Source: Owenia fusiformis (Eukaryota; Annelida; Polychaeta; Sabellida; Oweniidae). From it: DNA of 64,000 bases. Location of the stretch: positions 50,487,885 through 50,551,884 of the forward strand of contig CAIIXF020000001.1 in assembly GCA_903813345.2 (NCBI GenBank). The letters run 5' to 3'. This document shows positions 24,401 through 39,400 of the stretch, piece by piece. Made by a program: the position numbers and the translations under genes. The notes under the pieces were generated by a model. The model was not told the DNA's origin. It was given only the letters and a program-made list of their open reading frames with translations, and did no database searches. The stretch's first letter is position 1. Every line of letters starts with the position of its first letter.

Positions 24401-27400
24401 TCAAGTCCAATCTCTGCATGTTTTGACACTGCTGGGCGAAAGGGGGGATTCTCCGATCGTGCAACCCGTTTAACTATATCTACAAAAAACGAAGAAAGCG
24501 TGAGATTTAACATATCGGTTTGAACATAGGATAAAGATTGACATGTGTGTAAAATTTTTATTTACCCTTTGGTGTCAAGTAGGAGCGAATTGTAGAGAAT
24601 GGTTCTTCTCGGAATATAATTTCGTGCAATATGATAGCAAAACTGTAACAATCCCCTTTAGGAGTTCCTTGGCTAGGTGGGTTTGTCATCCTTAGTAATT
24701 CTGGAGCTGTCCATATTTTGCCTAGAATAAAATTGGAAATCTCAAAAATACAAAGCGGGAGGAGAAACACTAGAAAAAATAAGATAAAATACATATTCTA
24801 AGGCTATATTTGTAAAATACACACCTCCATAATCAGATTCTTTGTCTCCACTAGATTTCGTTATTCTACTTAGACCATAGCCTGATATCTTTAACTGCCA
24901 CCTACTATCTATCAAGCAATTACTACTCTTTAGGGATCCATGTGACACAAGCTTTGAAGAATGAAGATAAGTCAGGCCCTGTATATATAACAAGAAATAG
25001 AATAAAAGAATCACTTCGAGTATACATTGGAAATGACTGCAGAATAATATATAGGAAGAATAACCACTTTGTCCTGAGACGTTTGAAACGTTTATGGATT
25101 ATAAACAAAAAATAAAAATTGTTCATATTTCTTCCATTGTACTACATAATGAAAAAACTTTAATGTTTTCACGAATCTTTAAATAATTTTCAAAATTATA
25201 AACACAGTGTATACAGTTCATGAGACAACAGCAACATTAGAAATCATACCTCAATTAGGTCAGTTGCTAGTGAGTATTTGAACAGAGAATCTAATTTCAC
25301 ATCAGTTTTATGTAAAATATCCTAAAACAAAAGACACTGCATGAAAGTTTAGGGATAGTTGTATGCAACATATAGTTCAATTTATTATATACCCCATATG
25401 TATTCTAGATGCTTATTGGTTTATTCATAGTCACATGATATGAAGTAGATGAACTAAATCCCTGCTAACAGGGAAGATGAAATGTTCTAATCACCAGTTA
25501 GGTCATGTGATCAGTCATTAGTACATTTTATCTTCCCTGCTAGCTGTGATTTATAGGACTTGAATGGCAAAATGGCTTTAAATGCCAATAAGAACCCGTG
25601 AGCATTAAATGTTGACATTAAAAGACTTTTGATTTTGTTTTTTGTTTACAGAAGGGTTATATAAACAAATAGTGACTGCAACATTTTCGGCAAATAGTGT
25701 AAATATTTTCCCCTCGGGAATATCCTGTCCACTGGCATGTTCCCTCGGCCTGCAGCCTCGGAAACATGTCAGTGGATAGGATTATTTCGCAATATTTCCC
25801 TCAATGGCAGACACTTTTTGTATAATGTCTACATGTAAGTATTTATTCTAAAAACAGAGGAATGTGAGGAGACGATTACCTTTAAACTTTTCTTGTGGCA
25901 AAACTTCGATACAATAAAACTTTGCCCAGGTTGGACACAGAGTCCAAAAAACTGATTGATGTTCTCGTGATTCAAGTCTTTCATCTGTAAAATAAAGCAC
26001 ATAAAGAATTTGTTCATTTGTTCAAGGATGAGTTTATTCTCCGTTGACACGTGATGTTTTAGTGTGGCCTCTTAGGCGTCATTCTTTTGACCCTCGTTTC
26101 CTCAACTTTATGTGTTTTTTAACGTGAATTGTCACAAGTGTTTAACAATTAAGTTCCAAGCATTGAGTCATACATTTAGTCATTAACACAATGTACAGCT
26201 ACGAAAAACTCACTATTTTCATGACTTGGTGGTCTTCTTTTGTTAATAGTAGAACTGATCCTTTGCTACTTAAGTATTTCAGATACACAGTTAAACCCTT
26301 GTAGTTACCTAAATTCAAAATCCAACGGTTATTTACCAAATATTTGAATTTATATCCTTTGCGCTTTGCGTTGCTTAATAAGTACCATCTTGTGGCACCT
26401 AATACTCCCTCTTGGGGGTCATAGCCACTATGTCAACCTGTAAATATGTTACATTGATTTTAATTATTTTTAAAGTTATTAATAAACTAATTAATAACGA
26501 CTTACCCATATTCTTATTGGACTTTGATGAACTATTGTTCTCAGCAAATTGCTCACTCTAAAAAGTCGGAAAACAACACTAACATTCTCATTTGGAATGC
26601 AAAATGTGGAAATAAAACTAAAACTTGATATAAAATAAAGTATCAATGCAAAGAAATTGGCATAACTCAAGATTCGATTTGCAGATTCACAGTCATATAC
26701 AAAATCATGTACACCCACCCCTCATGCTAGCGCAATAATGAAACAGAATGCATATGGTAAATTAAACAAGTTCAGACAGCCAGGCATCATTCGACCTAGA
26801 TTTTGAATATCACCATATCCGATTTTTCGAAATTTCATAGAATCTAAACTTGAAGTTGGATCAAAGGAGTCGCAGAGTTGCGGAGTCTGATTCCTGAGAA
26901 AACTTGCTATCAATTTTATACCTTAAAAGTTGAATTTGGAGACCTTAAGGTTCACTTTTCTTAATTCAAAATAGACTTTTAAAATGTTGACCTGTTTTAC
27001 TGTAAAAGGTCAAATACTATTTACTATAGAAGGTCAACCGGAGGTCGGTTCTCAATTTCGATTTAAAATTCGGAATCCTCAGCAAAGTTCCTATCAAATT
27101 GATACTAATCTTGATCCATGCTTTAATCTGTTTCAAAATCCGTAAGAGTAGCCAAAAACGGGTAGCACATTCCCAAATGCTCTCTTTCTGAGCTATATGT
27201 ATGTATAGCTTTATTACCTTAATTTAATTATACAAAGGGAAAACGAGAAAAGTAATTAATCAATATAAAGATAATTGATAAATTGTAAATTTGACCTAGA
27301 TTTTAATCTTTGACCTAAATAAAAATTTGATCTAATTTCCATGTTAGTCAGTCACATATATCCTAACTGACGATATAAAGAAAATGCGCTGAGAAAAGAA

Positions 27401-30400
27401 TAAAGAATTCAGACAAAAGCAATAGACTCCAGTCTAATAATAAAGAATACTGGAAAGGCAATTTTCAGGTTAATGATATGTTACATTTGTGTCGACTGAT
27501 CCACCATGCATCGATCCATCTTGTTTCTTCGTCTGAGGGAATGTTATGTCTTTCAATTGTATCTGCCAAACATTTTTCAACAGCTCAACTTCTAGCTTCT
27601 TTTTCCTAAACAATAAGAACAAAATTAACCACATAACAGTCAACTAGTCAGTGTGGGAAAGAATAATATATAAAGGAGTGGAATCGCTATGGTGAACCTT
27701 TTGAACACACGTTTCTCTTAAACCAGTCATAAAAAATCTAATTTAACACATCGTCTGTTCATCTTTTGAATGGTAACAATATAATTTGAAATATATATAT
27801 ACTTTCATCTATATTGTTATAGAATACATATCAAACACTTGTTTTGTTCTTGGTATCATGTTTCCAGAGTGAAATGAAACATCTTTCCGAACCTCATTGG
27901 AACAAAACGACATAAACACAACATGTTTAATGTAATTGTACAAAGGAAATTTTGGTTGATTTAAAAAAAGTATCTTGTTAATGAAATAAAAGGTTTATCT
28001 TGTTTTTTATCTATTTTTGGGGGAATTTGTTTTAATTTTGTGAATACTTTTTTCTAATTCCTTTGAATAACTATAATATTGAGAGGTCTAAAAACATGTT
28101 GTATATACTATTTTGTTCCAACAAGGTTCGGAAAGACATTTTATTTCATTCTCAAGAATTGGTAGAAAGGAGCAAAAACAGTTGCACTAAAAAAAAACAA
28201 AAAAAAATCAACAAAAATCAGTTATATAAAATATTTCTAAATAATCGCATTAAGTTGTTGTCAATCAGTCAACATTACATAAAATACCGTGTTTTTACAG
28301 AGCGTTTTCAATAATTGGTTTAAGAGAAAAACATTGTTGAATTCAGTTCACCATATCGATACATATCCTTTGAAAATAATATCCAAAATGACATTTAACT
28401 TACCTGTATATAAGAAATGCTCCAAAACCAACTAGAAGAAGAATACCTAATGTAGAACTAAGTGTTACACCAACAACCGCTGTACCTACAACGATATATG
28501 AAATACAGATAGATGTATTACACGGAAAAGGCAAACCACTTAGGGTCATATGTAATGAACAATACAAATTATAAGACTATTGTAATTTTTCAACTATTTC
28601 AAATGTAAGACAACAAACAGCCAAACACAGAACTCAACAAAATTAACTTTACCAGACATATTCATATTTTTAGTGCAGAACTCATCATAGAAACCACACG
28701 CTGGAACATCTGGGGGAGGTCGGCGGTCACGTGTTTTCCAAAAAGGTTCAATTGCAATATTAACTCTCTATAACAGAGATGCAAGTTTTCATACTCACGC
28801 ACCTTTTGTTTGCTCATACATTACTTGGAGCTAACTGTATTACTTGGGGCTAACTATCTGCGTTAGCAAAGTGAAGCTATGACATGGTTTTACGAAGATA
28901 TTCGGACCACCAAATAGTATTTACTAAGGTATGTAGCCAAAAAATGTATGATTAAATACAACGACAATGTTTTGACAATCGCTCTGATAAATGATTTTTA
29001 GAACTGTAATACCTGTCCCAAAGGCTTCTCCATTTCTATAACAGCCCAATATGTAAACTCTTTACCAGATGGTGAGAGATGCCACAGCCAGAAATTTGGT
29101 TCTCTTTCAGCATCGTGATCCAACTTAACATGTCCAGTCATTCCTAATGATAATGAGAGTACGTATGTGTGTATTAGTACAACAGCGTTGATAAACCTTT
29201 CTCACGATAAAACAGGGGATACTTAAATTCGCATAATGGGTGCTTATAATGGCTTTAATACTTATAATATCGTCTACCCCTGCCCATTAAGATGAGACTA
29301 ATCTATGTGATGTAACAAATGAGCATCTAGTGCATTTTTCACCATCGGGCTACGCTGAAAAAGAAATACCAACAAACTAAGGCTCGCATCCTTCTTCAAA
29401 GGACTTCATTTATGCTTAAATTCATGGAAAGAAGTTAAATACCCTTGGATGAAAGATGACGGCTCGTGTTGTGCCCTTTGCAAACGCTTAAGTAAGTAAT
29501 ATAAACATACCACTGAATGTAATTGCCTTTGCATTTTCAAACATTAACGTGCCATTTGCAGGATCTTCCTTCCTTTCTAATGTGTAGTTGACTGTTCGTA
29601 GATACATCATCACTGCGTCGTAGAGATATAACGAATATGCAGACCCCTGTTAACAGGCACACCATTACAACGTTAACATGGTAAATATGTTAGTATTATA
29701 TGGTAAATATGGATATACATATACAGGGTGGTCCAAAATAATGGGACACTCGTATTTCAAAAATAGATATTGATTTTCTTGAGGAAAACATGTCATATTA
29801 TATATCAGTGGATAGGGAATTTACTTATCTTTAATTTGGCATATCATGAGTTCAAATTTATTATAATGTCTGTCAACCAGCGTCCATACTATAAATGACG
29901 TTATTTTCGTTTCAAGTTTTTTGTCAACTTGATTTACTTAAACAGACGATCAATATGTCCACCATTTTGATCAATTATAGGCCTCAATTTTGGTCTAAAC
30001 TGGTCAAATGCATCATTGACATGCTGTTGAGCCAGTGAATTCAACTTCTCAATAATTCTGTCCATAAGGAACCGAGTAGATGCAAGGGGCTCATGGTAAA
30101 CCAATTCTGTTATTTCTACAAATACGTGGTAGTCGCAGACGTTGACATCGGATGATCCGATTATGTTGTTTTTGGACAATCCTGATATGAGCTCATTTTC
30201 GAATCATTACATTTTCCAACACGATGGGGCTCCAACTAATAGATCTCACAAGAGTGTATAATGTTTAAAGGAAAATGTGCCTAGATTCATCCCTCCTTAA
30301 TCACTGCCTCGCCCAGATCACCCGATTGCCCAACGTCTGCGACTACCACGTATGGGGAGGACTGGCAAAATTTGTATACCATAAATCCTTAAGATCTATT

Positions 30401-33400
30401 CAGTCCTTTAAGATGTAAAATTCATTGTCTCATTTTTGCTAGTTTTGGAAACCCGTTTTGAAATGAAAATAACGTCATTTATATTATGGACGCTGGTTGA
30501 CAGACATTATAATACATTTGAACTTATGATATAACAAATTAAAGATGAGTAAAATCCCTATCCACTGGTATATAAAATGACATGGTTTCATCAAGAAAAT
30601 CAATATCTATTTTCGAAATACGATTGTCCCATTTTCTGGACCACCCTGTATATGTTAACTGATATATCACCACTGCCTTATAAGTAACAAGGATAAGAGA
30701 TACACGTAAGCAATAAACATCGATCGCAGGATCGTATATACACTGGTCAGTATCAAGCGAAGATAAAGGCCGTAACCTTCGCATCCCCCCATCTTTGATA
30801 CGAAGGTTACGGCCGTTACCTTCGCTTGATGTTGCCCAGTGATATAGGAGTTTGGTAAAAATGGTGGATCGCCTGGAAAAACAAATAATTTTATTGTGTA
30901 AAATCAAATACTCAAGAGACACCAGATGAGCATAAATATAGTAGAACCTGTCTTAGTGAACACATGTGGACACCCTTCCTCCGCACAAATACTCTCCCCA
31001 CTCCTGTATAAATTAACCTATAGTGAACACCGAACACCTACCACAATGTACCAACAAAAATTGTTCAATATACACAGGTTTTACTGTAGTTACATTTAGC
31101 TAATTATTGGTGGTAATTTTACCTTTAGGCCATTCAGATAGGTGTCATTGAAATTCCATGGTTCCTCCATCATCTTAATTGGAAGAAGTTGCCTGAAGTG
31201 TTCAGCCGCCTCGGTCATTACAGAAGATACGGTTATCTATATAATGAGAGTAGAATGAATAGACACGAGCTGAAAGTAAGTTTTGAACCAATTGTTCAGT
31301 GGTCCAACGTCCGACCCCTTTTTGCAATTCTAATGAATTTGAATTTCTGCATCATTTGAATATCCAATAGCAATTATATTAGACAGTATTATGAAAACTT
31401 AAGAAAATCAACAGTATTATCAACCTATTGAACCAATTAATTCATATAATATATATGCATTTGTAGTTTTTCAAGACCAGTTTATTATACCTACATGGAT
31501 CAAACTTTCGTATGCAATCTTCGTTTTATGTGGAACATCAGTTTCGTCCTCTTCATCAAAGAGCCAAGGTGACGCCATGTACTCATGGTTTAGCATGTCA
31601 AACGTCACCAAGAATACATAGTCTCCTTTGCACATTCCTAAAGCGTAAGCCCGCTCCATCACCGTACGGATATTTCTTCGATTCATTTGCAGCATGATAA
31701 CTAATCATAACGAATAATAGTGTGGTATTATTCATATAAAATACAATTCTCCATCCTAGATAATTTATAGAATAATTTATACAATATAATTTGAATACAT
31801 GATTGGAATGCCTTTAAATCGGAAAATTCATCAGAACATGTATTATGCAAAACATCTTGTCCACGCATAGCAATGTCATGATACAACACATTCTAGTCTT
31901 TTACAGTAGATGAACGGTAAGTTACAATAGAATCAGTGAAATTGAATACCTCATCAGTTTCATGATTTCACATTCAAGTTAGCGGCTGAGAGTATTTATT
32001 ATTCTCGTGATATTGTACAAAATCTTTTTTTCTTTGTGAATTTAGGCACATATCCCAATGAATTGTGGGTGATTTAATACATTTGTGTCTTGTATGCTAA
32101 CCTTTGAATTTGGGCTCTCGTCTTCATTCAAAGTCGCATACAAGACATTCGTGCTTAAAATACATATAATGCATTGGGCCTTTGGCCCAAATCCTTTCAA
32201 CATGTTGATTGTCAATATTGTTCATTATTGTACATAATTTGTCTTACTTCTTCCTCTCCTACTGAATCGTTTCAAATACGTGTCAATCTCGTTTTCTGTG
32301 ATGTCCGGAGAAACTTTCACATTATCTGACAGAGTCAGTCCTGCATTTCTGAACTCTTGTTCGATTGAACGACTAGCATAGTCGTTAAATGAATACTGAC
32401 CTGCAATAGAAACAATTCAATATTGTGTCTTTGTATCCGTAAAATAAATCAGTATGGAATAAAGGTTTTAAACTATATTGCATGTACTATAAATAGAACT
32501 TAATATAACAACTATACCAATGTTTTCCGTCGCCATCAGTACACCCGTATTCCATTTAAAATACTTGAAAACTTCAACAAATGCTCTTCCCATCTTACTG
32601 AACGGCGGGAGAATACGAACCAACGTCTGAAATAGCTTTTTATCTGCTAGCTCCGGATCACTGGAGCCATGTGAAAACACCGGAAAATTCCAGAATGTGG
32701 CCAAGTGACAAACAACAATGGCAGCTACAATACAAAACGTAATATTAATTGCATTTTTATGAAAATGGGAATCCGCTTTTAGCTCAGGGGTGGAGCATGT
32801 TATAAGTACAAAGTCTTCCATTTTTTTTAGATGAATCAGTGTTCATCTTTCCCTCGGTTTATTTCCCCTCCCCGGGGCATCCTGAGCTATAACGACTGTA
32901 GTGTGGAATGAATTTTGAGTGTGATAGGAATGGTGGGTACAAAAAATGGACTTTGCAGGAAAGACCAAAGATAAAACGCTTTTCGTTTTGGGCAATATTT
33001 TAACATTTATTAACATTTTACTTCTTCAAAGTCGTTTGTCAAAAACTATTTTCCTCCTTAAAAAATTGAATTGTGTCCAATTTTTCAAGTCGGCTGCTCA
33101 ATTTCAATCTTAATGATTTATGTTCATTACCTTCTGAGCATGCTGGCCCTATTATGGTATCTATGTTGTCATTTGTGATCATGTCAACAGCCATTCCAAG
33201 TGCCCTACCAGCATTGCAGGCTCCATTTCTCCATGTTACACTAAAATATGATGAATCATCATATCACTGGCAAGCTTGCAATTTTATGAATGATTAATGC
33301 CTGGGTCATATTTGCTTCGATCCATCGGTCGGCGCTCGGCCGATTGAGTGTTTTGCTTAATAAATATTGTATTCAATTTTGACAAAATACTCAATCGGCC

Positions 33401-36400
33401 GGGCGCCGTAGTGAAGATCGGACCAAATGTGACCAAGGCATAAAACCCTAGGTCATGAGTATCATTGTTAAACAAACGGGTTTCGTGAAACATCACTTGT
33501 GAAAATGCCTATCAACCTAGGTATTAACGTCAAAGAATGGAATATTTTTAGTTTTATACTGCAAGCAACAGAAGAAACAATTGTATCACGTGGGTGGTAC
33601 TTTTGAACCAATCAAATCCTTGAAGCATCTTCGGTCATCTTTGGCTACTGCGTTACATCTCCAGTTACGGTTCAAAAATAATGACTCGCAGCCTAATAAA
33701 TAAATTATTTTGATAACCATTACGGTGACATCTTTTTGACTCTTTAACGCCACGATTCCTTGATTACATGGTGTATTTGGAGCCTCCAAACCTTGTCATA
33801 ATATTATATGTTTTGATAAAACTCGGTGTGATACAATCTACAATGTAGAAAATTTGTTTTCTGAAGTTTGTTTAGAAGTATATGCCTATTTGTGAGAGAT
33901 AAAACACTTCAAATCGCAGATTGTGAAAATAATGGATTGTCTTCATTGGATTTTGAGGGCCGGTTAAAATGGATAAAATTCCATCTTCGGGAAGAAATAC
34001 AAAAAACGAATTGCATTAGAGATAACCTTATAATATGAGAAAACATATTAGTTGCTAGAATCCATTTTCAATCGTAAAAATATGGGTTCTTAAATAGGAC
34101 ATTAAAGCTTAACTATGGCCTTTTTGAAATTTTTGGTTAGATCTGGCTAACGAATTTTGCCTTGGTATGGTAACAATACTAAGCCGTTATGGCATAGAAC
34201 TTGTTTGAAGTAAAAAATTAAATCGGTATTTAGACTATCCAGGATAATTATGAGAAGCCTTCGTTAGAATATATTAAAAAGGAACGATCATTTCGGTCTA
34301 ACGTGCGCACCTTTTCAGTAACTTTGTTTGTGATCATAATAAACTTGGACGTGCAGAAGTATGATTGATAATGTCATCGCATGTGCTGGTTCATTTTCTC
34401 TGTGAATAAGCAGCTTTTCCAATATCCTAGATGCGAGTAGAAATAAACTCGATTTACGTCATTTAAAATTCAAAATCATTGTCATATTTGGAATCTACAT
34501 GTAAAAGTACATCGACAAATGTGGTTTTGAAAAGAGTTTATCAACTTTGAAAATTTAATTTTCTTTGAAAATGTGACTTCTAGTTCGGGGAGATTCCCCA
34601 TAGACCCCATGTTGAAAAATCACAAAAATGGAAATATCTTTTCTTGTGTTGGGCAGATAATATTTTCTTTTGCTGGACATATTTTGATTCGTATAACTAT
34701 CAGATACATAAGGATAATATGAAAAGTGAACCAGTAAAACTGATGAATATTCAAGTTTAAGGGAATTTTGTAATACCCTGCCATGTTATTTCCCCCGAAT
34801 TAGCCACCTGGTGGCGAAACTGGTAACTACCTACTCGCATCTGAGTAATTAGGCGATAACATCCCGTGTCATTGTTTACTGAATTCAAACGTTTAAATAA
34901 GCATTGGCGTTAAATCGGATCTAAAATGCATATTCTGACAAATGCATTACGATCCGATTAAATCTATGCCCACGCTAATGAAAAAAATAATCATATAAAT
35001 AAAGAATTTTTGCATGTCGGGTTCTCTTCTCTTCAAATACGTAATAAATCGAAAATACCAAGAGCTGTTTTAGGAACTGGAGTTCGTTAACAACATGCAT
35101 GACTCTATGCCACTAAAATAAATTCGGTCTGCAGTGATCCCGGGGCAGTGATTATGATCCACATTAGTTTAGCCCTTCCATGGCCCTGATTAAAAAGGGT
35201 TACACCCCAGTCACATTTTCTACGGCGACTTTGCGGTCTATCATTTCTGTGGCCATTAGCTTTTCTACGCTCGCCGCAGAATTTCTGCGCTCTCATACTT
35301 TTGCAGTCACATTTCCCACGGCAGCCGCACGGTGAATTTTAAATTTCTATTGATAAATAATTGTTTTTTCATTTTATTTACATCAGGACAAATTATAAAT
35401 GTTATTCAAAGTGCTAGGATGTAATATCAAATGAAAAGTGGTCGTGAAACATTGACAAATAATGATTCAATCTTGTCGAGCCAGTTGATTTCTACGGGAA
35501 CCTCAGAAATGAACAAATATTATAACTCCGAGTTATAATTTCTACGGCGACCCTGCGGCCTCTAAAAAACTGGATACGCCGCACGGAGGCCGCAAGGCGA
35601 GCGTAGTTTCCTACGCTCGCCGCAGAAATACACTGATTTAATTGATCTGCGGTCGACGCACGCCCTCCGTACGACAAATGTGACTGGGGTGTTACGGACA
35701 ACTCATCCCTGGAGAACTCAAACCTTAGAAAACTCATCCCCTGGATACCTCATCTCTCCTTCCTTAAATGGAAAAACGGGCTGGAGAGCTGGGGTAAATA
35801 ACTCTAGGCATAGCCCCTAGGGAAGTATCACGGTCTGGATCTCAATAAATCCTGAATCTCCTCCATAGAGCTGGTGAGCTTTTCGCACTTGGGTTTGTCT
35901 CGAAATTTTCCAACGTACTGAAAAGGGTTCTAAAAGAACTTCTCACGAAACTTCCTCTTTTCTTGCTGGCGTTTCCGCAGTCTCTCGATCTGCACCAACA
36001 ACTTAGGTCTGGATATTAACTGGTCTCTGAGTTGATTAAGACTTCTCTCTTTGCTTATGCGCTTCTTCGGTCACCTCCAACTCCTCTGCTTGGACAACTC
36101 GGACACTATGGTTTACATCCGGGTCTGGATTGTCCTCCGTCTGATGGTTGACTGTAGCCTGTAGCTAAGTATTAACCTCACTGCGCTGCTTTGGAATCGG
36201 GATGGGTGAACACTTAGCCTTTCATTGGTGAATCCTCACACCATGCCAGTTCTTGAAAGTTCTTCCACATCCTTCCATAGATCAGTCTTTGTAAACATGC
36301 GCACATGCAGATGCGCACTCGTCTGGTAGACTGTAAATCTAGTAAATCTAGTAAATCTAGTAAAACTAGTAAATCTAGTAAATCTAGTAAAATCTTGTAA

Positions 36401-39400
36401 AAACTTGATTATTCAATGTCTAAGATATAAGTGCAAATGTCGAAAAAGCACTGAAAATGCCTTTGTATGAATGAAATGAACATGTAGAAAAAATTCTACC
36501 TTTTATTTCATTATATTTAGTTACAAAACAACTATATGTTAGTACTGGATAACAAAATAGTTATCAAATGGTACACCCATTTTATCATCACACACAACCC
36601 ACCCAAGAAGCATGCTCTATTAACAAATTAAGCCACACATTTAAGGACTGGGGGGACAATGCGTACCATCTAAATGACACAGGCTTGTTTTTCCCTCGCA
36701 AAATCACAGCAAAAAATGTGTACGAATACAACGAATCCTGACGTCAGGATACATACAGGATATGCACCCAGTGTGCCAAACCTGTATGAATCCTGATGCC
36801 TGGATACATACAGGATTGGCACCGAATGTACATATCCTGTACATATCCTGTGTCAGGATTTATACAGGATTGGCGCGTGTAGGAATCCAGTATGAATCCT
36901 GCATCTGGATTCATACAGGATACGCTCGCAATGTGCCAATCCTGTATGAATCCTGATGCCTGGATATATACAGGATTGGCACACAATGTACATATCCTGT
37001 ACATATCCTGTGTCAGGATTTATGCAGGATTGGTGCGTGTAGGAATCCTGTATGAATCCTGCATCTGGATTCATACAGGATACGCTTGCAGTGTGCCAAT
37101 CCTGTATGAATCCTGATGCCTGGATACATACAGGATTGGCACACAATGTACATATCCTGTACGTATCCTGTGTCAGGATTTATACAGGATTTGCGAATGT
37201 AGGAATCCAGTATAAATCCTGCTCCTGGATTCATACAGGATACGCTCGCAGTGTGCCAATCCTGTATGAATCCTGATGCCTGGATACATACAGGATTGGC
37301 ACACAATGTACATATCCTATACGTATCCACGCGTCAGGATTTATACAGGATTGGAGCAGGTAGAAATCCAGTATGAATCCTCCCTCCTGGATTCATACAG
37401 GATACGCTCGCAGTGTGCCAATCCTGTATGAATCCTGACGCCTGGATACATACAGGATTGACACACTGTGTGCATATCCCGGATTACATATCCTGCACAT
37501 AATTTACAAATTATTGATTGCTATTGTTACTAACTTTATTACAAAATTGTTTAAAAAATCCATGTTAAGATAAAAAAACAATATTTCAATTTTTTCAATC
37601 AAACAAATAATATACTTTCAAAAGTACCTGTACTAGTATCCAAAAGTGAATTTCATTAAATTAAGAATGAACATTTTGCCATCATTCACAATTATTTTTT
37701 CCCTGGACTATTGTGATTTGATATTTGATGCTTAAGAAGCTATTAAGAAGACAAATGGTATATAAATAGCAATATGACATACTTTTAAAGAGCCTAATGT
37801 CTGCAACCTTTTTATGACAGACTTTCAATTAAAAGCCCATTATAACACATAGTCGCAATGGTGGAGGGATTTGGATATTTGGAATTCCCCCGGCAATTTA
37901 TTATTACTTATCTGTTTTCAATATTGTTGGTATTTTGTAACCCTTTAATATTCAATTAGCGCTCCAAAAAGTATTGTTTTCAAAAGGTAGGTCAAAAGGG
38001 TCAAATCGAGGTCAACATGACATTTTGTAATAAATTGTTAATGTGCGAAAGTACGAAATACGTAGTATAGGTATCAATGTTCTACGAATCTAGATTTTAT
38101 ATCACTTGAAACAATGCATAGCCCTTGGTGAGAGGGGGGGGGATTACAGACATCTAACATAGCGTTTTAGTTATGTATAATCATTAATCAAAACAAATAA
38201 TACCAATTAGTCCACCTTTCTGATTACATTTTGTCCATGTATTTCTGGACTTATTTACTTATGATTTAGCCAATATGATACAACAACAAATTAACTTCAC
38301 TTGCGTCAGCCCTTCATCTCCATGTAATTGTATTCATGTTCAATGGGGAATAAGAATTTGTTTACCCGGCACCCCTGATCATTATCAAGCGCCTTCTAGA
38401 TATCAGGCCCGTCACAGGCACATATCCAGGGGGGTTCGATGGGTTCGATTTACCCCCCCCCCCCTCCCCCGGCAAAAAATCTTTCAAAAGCATGCGGTTT
38501 TCACCATTCTGAACACTTTTTAAGTGATTTCGGCCATTTTTATACCAAATTTGGCACAAGTAAACCCCCCTTGGAATTTTTCAAGAAGTGAACCTCACAT
38601 GGCAAATCCTAGCTACGGGCCTGCGTCATACTGCATGGCTAAAACTCCGGGCTTTCGCTAGAGAGGCGTGTCTCAGAATACCCATGACCCGGAGGTTAAC
38701 TTAAAAGTAACGCAAGGTAGATAAAACTGTATTTAGTCAAAATAATGTACATGTACAGTATATGGTATCCAAACCCCTAAACTGCACGGCTTCTCGCCAG
38801 GCATTTTGTCATCGCTCTACCACTCCGTCGCCACCATAATTTCTCACGATTTGAACTGTCATATGATATTATAATATTGAGTTGATTATTTTGCGATTAT
38901 TGATGAAGCTTTATCGGGGATAGAGAATTCCTTATACATGGTTATCGTTTACTCTGGAGTTCAGATGATAAAAGAGGCAACAGATGAACTCTCTTGCTAA
39001 AACTATTGAAAGGATAATTGCTATTGTTATAATTGCTATTACCAGTGAAAATTCAAATTCACTAATGATGATTGATAATTTAGCTACAAGCCATGAGTGT
39101 GTGTATTTTGGCTGAAATAGAGGCGGGGGGATAGTCTAGAGGCAAGATTTTTTGATTCCATATACCGTACTTGTTTTCAGGCATCATACTATTTCCATGA
39201 GTGAGTGTCAGATTTTAAGACCCATTTTCCTTCTTTTCCTTCCCATGCGAATTTCAAATACAATTTGCAAATGCATCCTAAAATCTGATTATGTTAATGC
39301 TCATCCCCCTCCTCCCATACTCGTTTCCCAGTTTGATTTTGTCGTCGACTGGTGCCTAGATGCATTTGCAGACGCAACGAACAGGGCGCACATTTCAGGT

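Larger units (their letters stand above)
24296..27605 (-). other. Gene 2: kinase-homology domain exons
   Basis: Eight exons. Landmarks: [76 protein letters not shown] (the DYG Asp seen in gene 1 is Gly here), [26 protein letters not shown] and [11 protein letters not shown], where the usual Cys before Trp is Gly. The short 52-nt exon 26557-26506 aligns by position and phase with the 76-nt exon of gene 1, both covering the poorly conserved region before the ATP-binding strand. Confidence 0.88.

Noticed and set aside
36744-37330. Overlapping + and - frames in the palindromic array
   Set aside because: Artefact of a 160-bp palindromic repeat; the same words appear on both strands.
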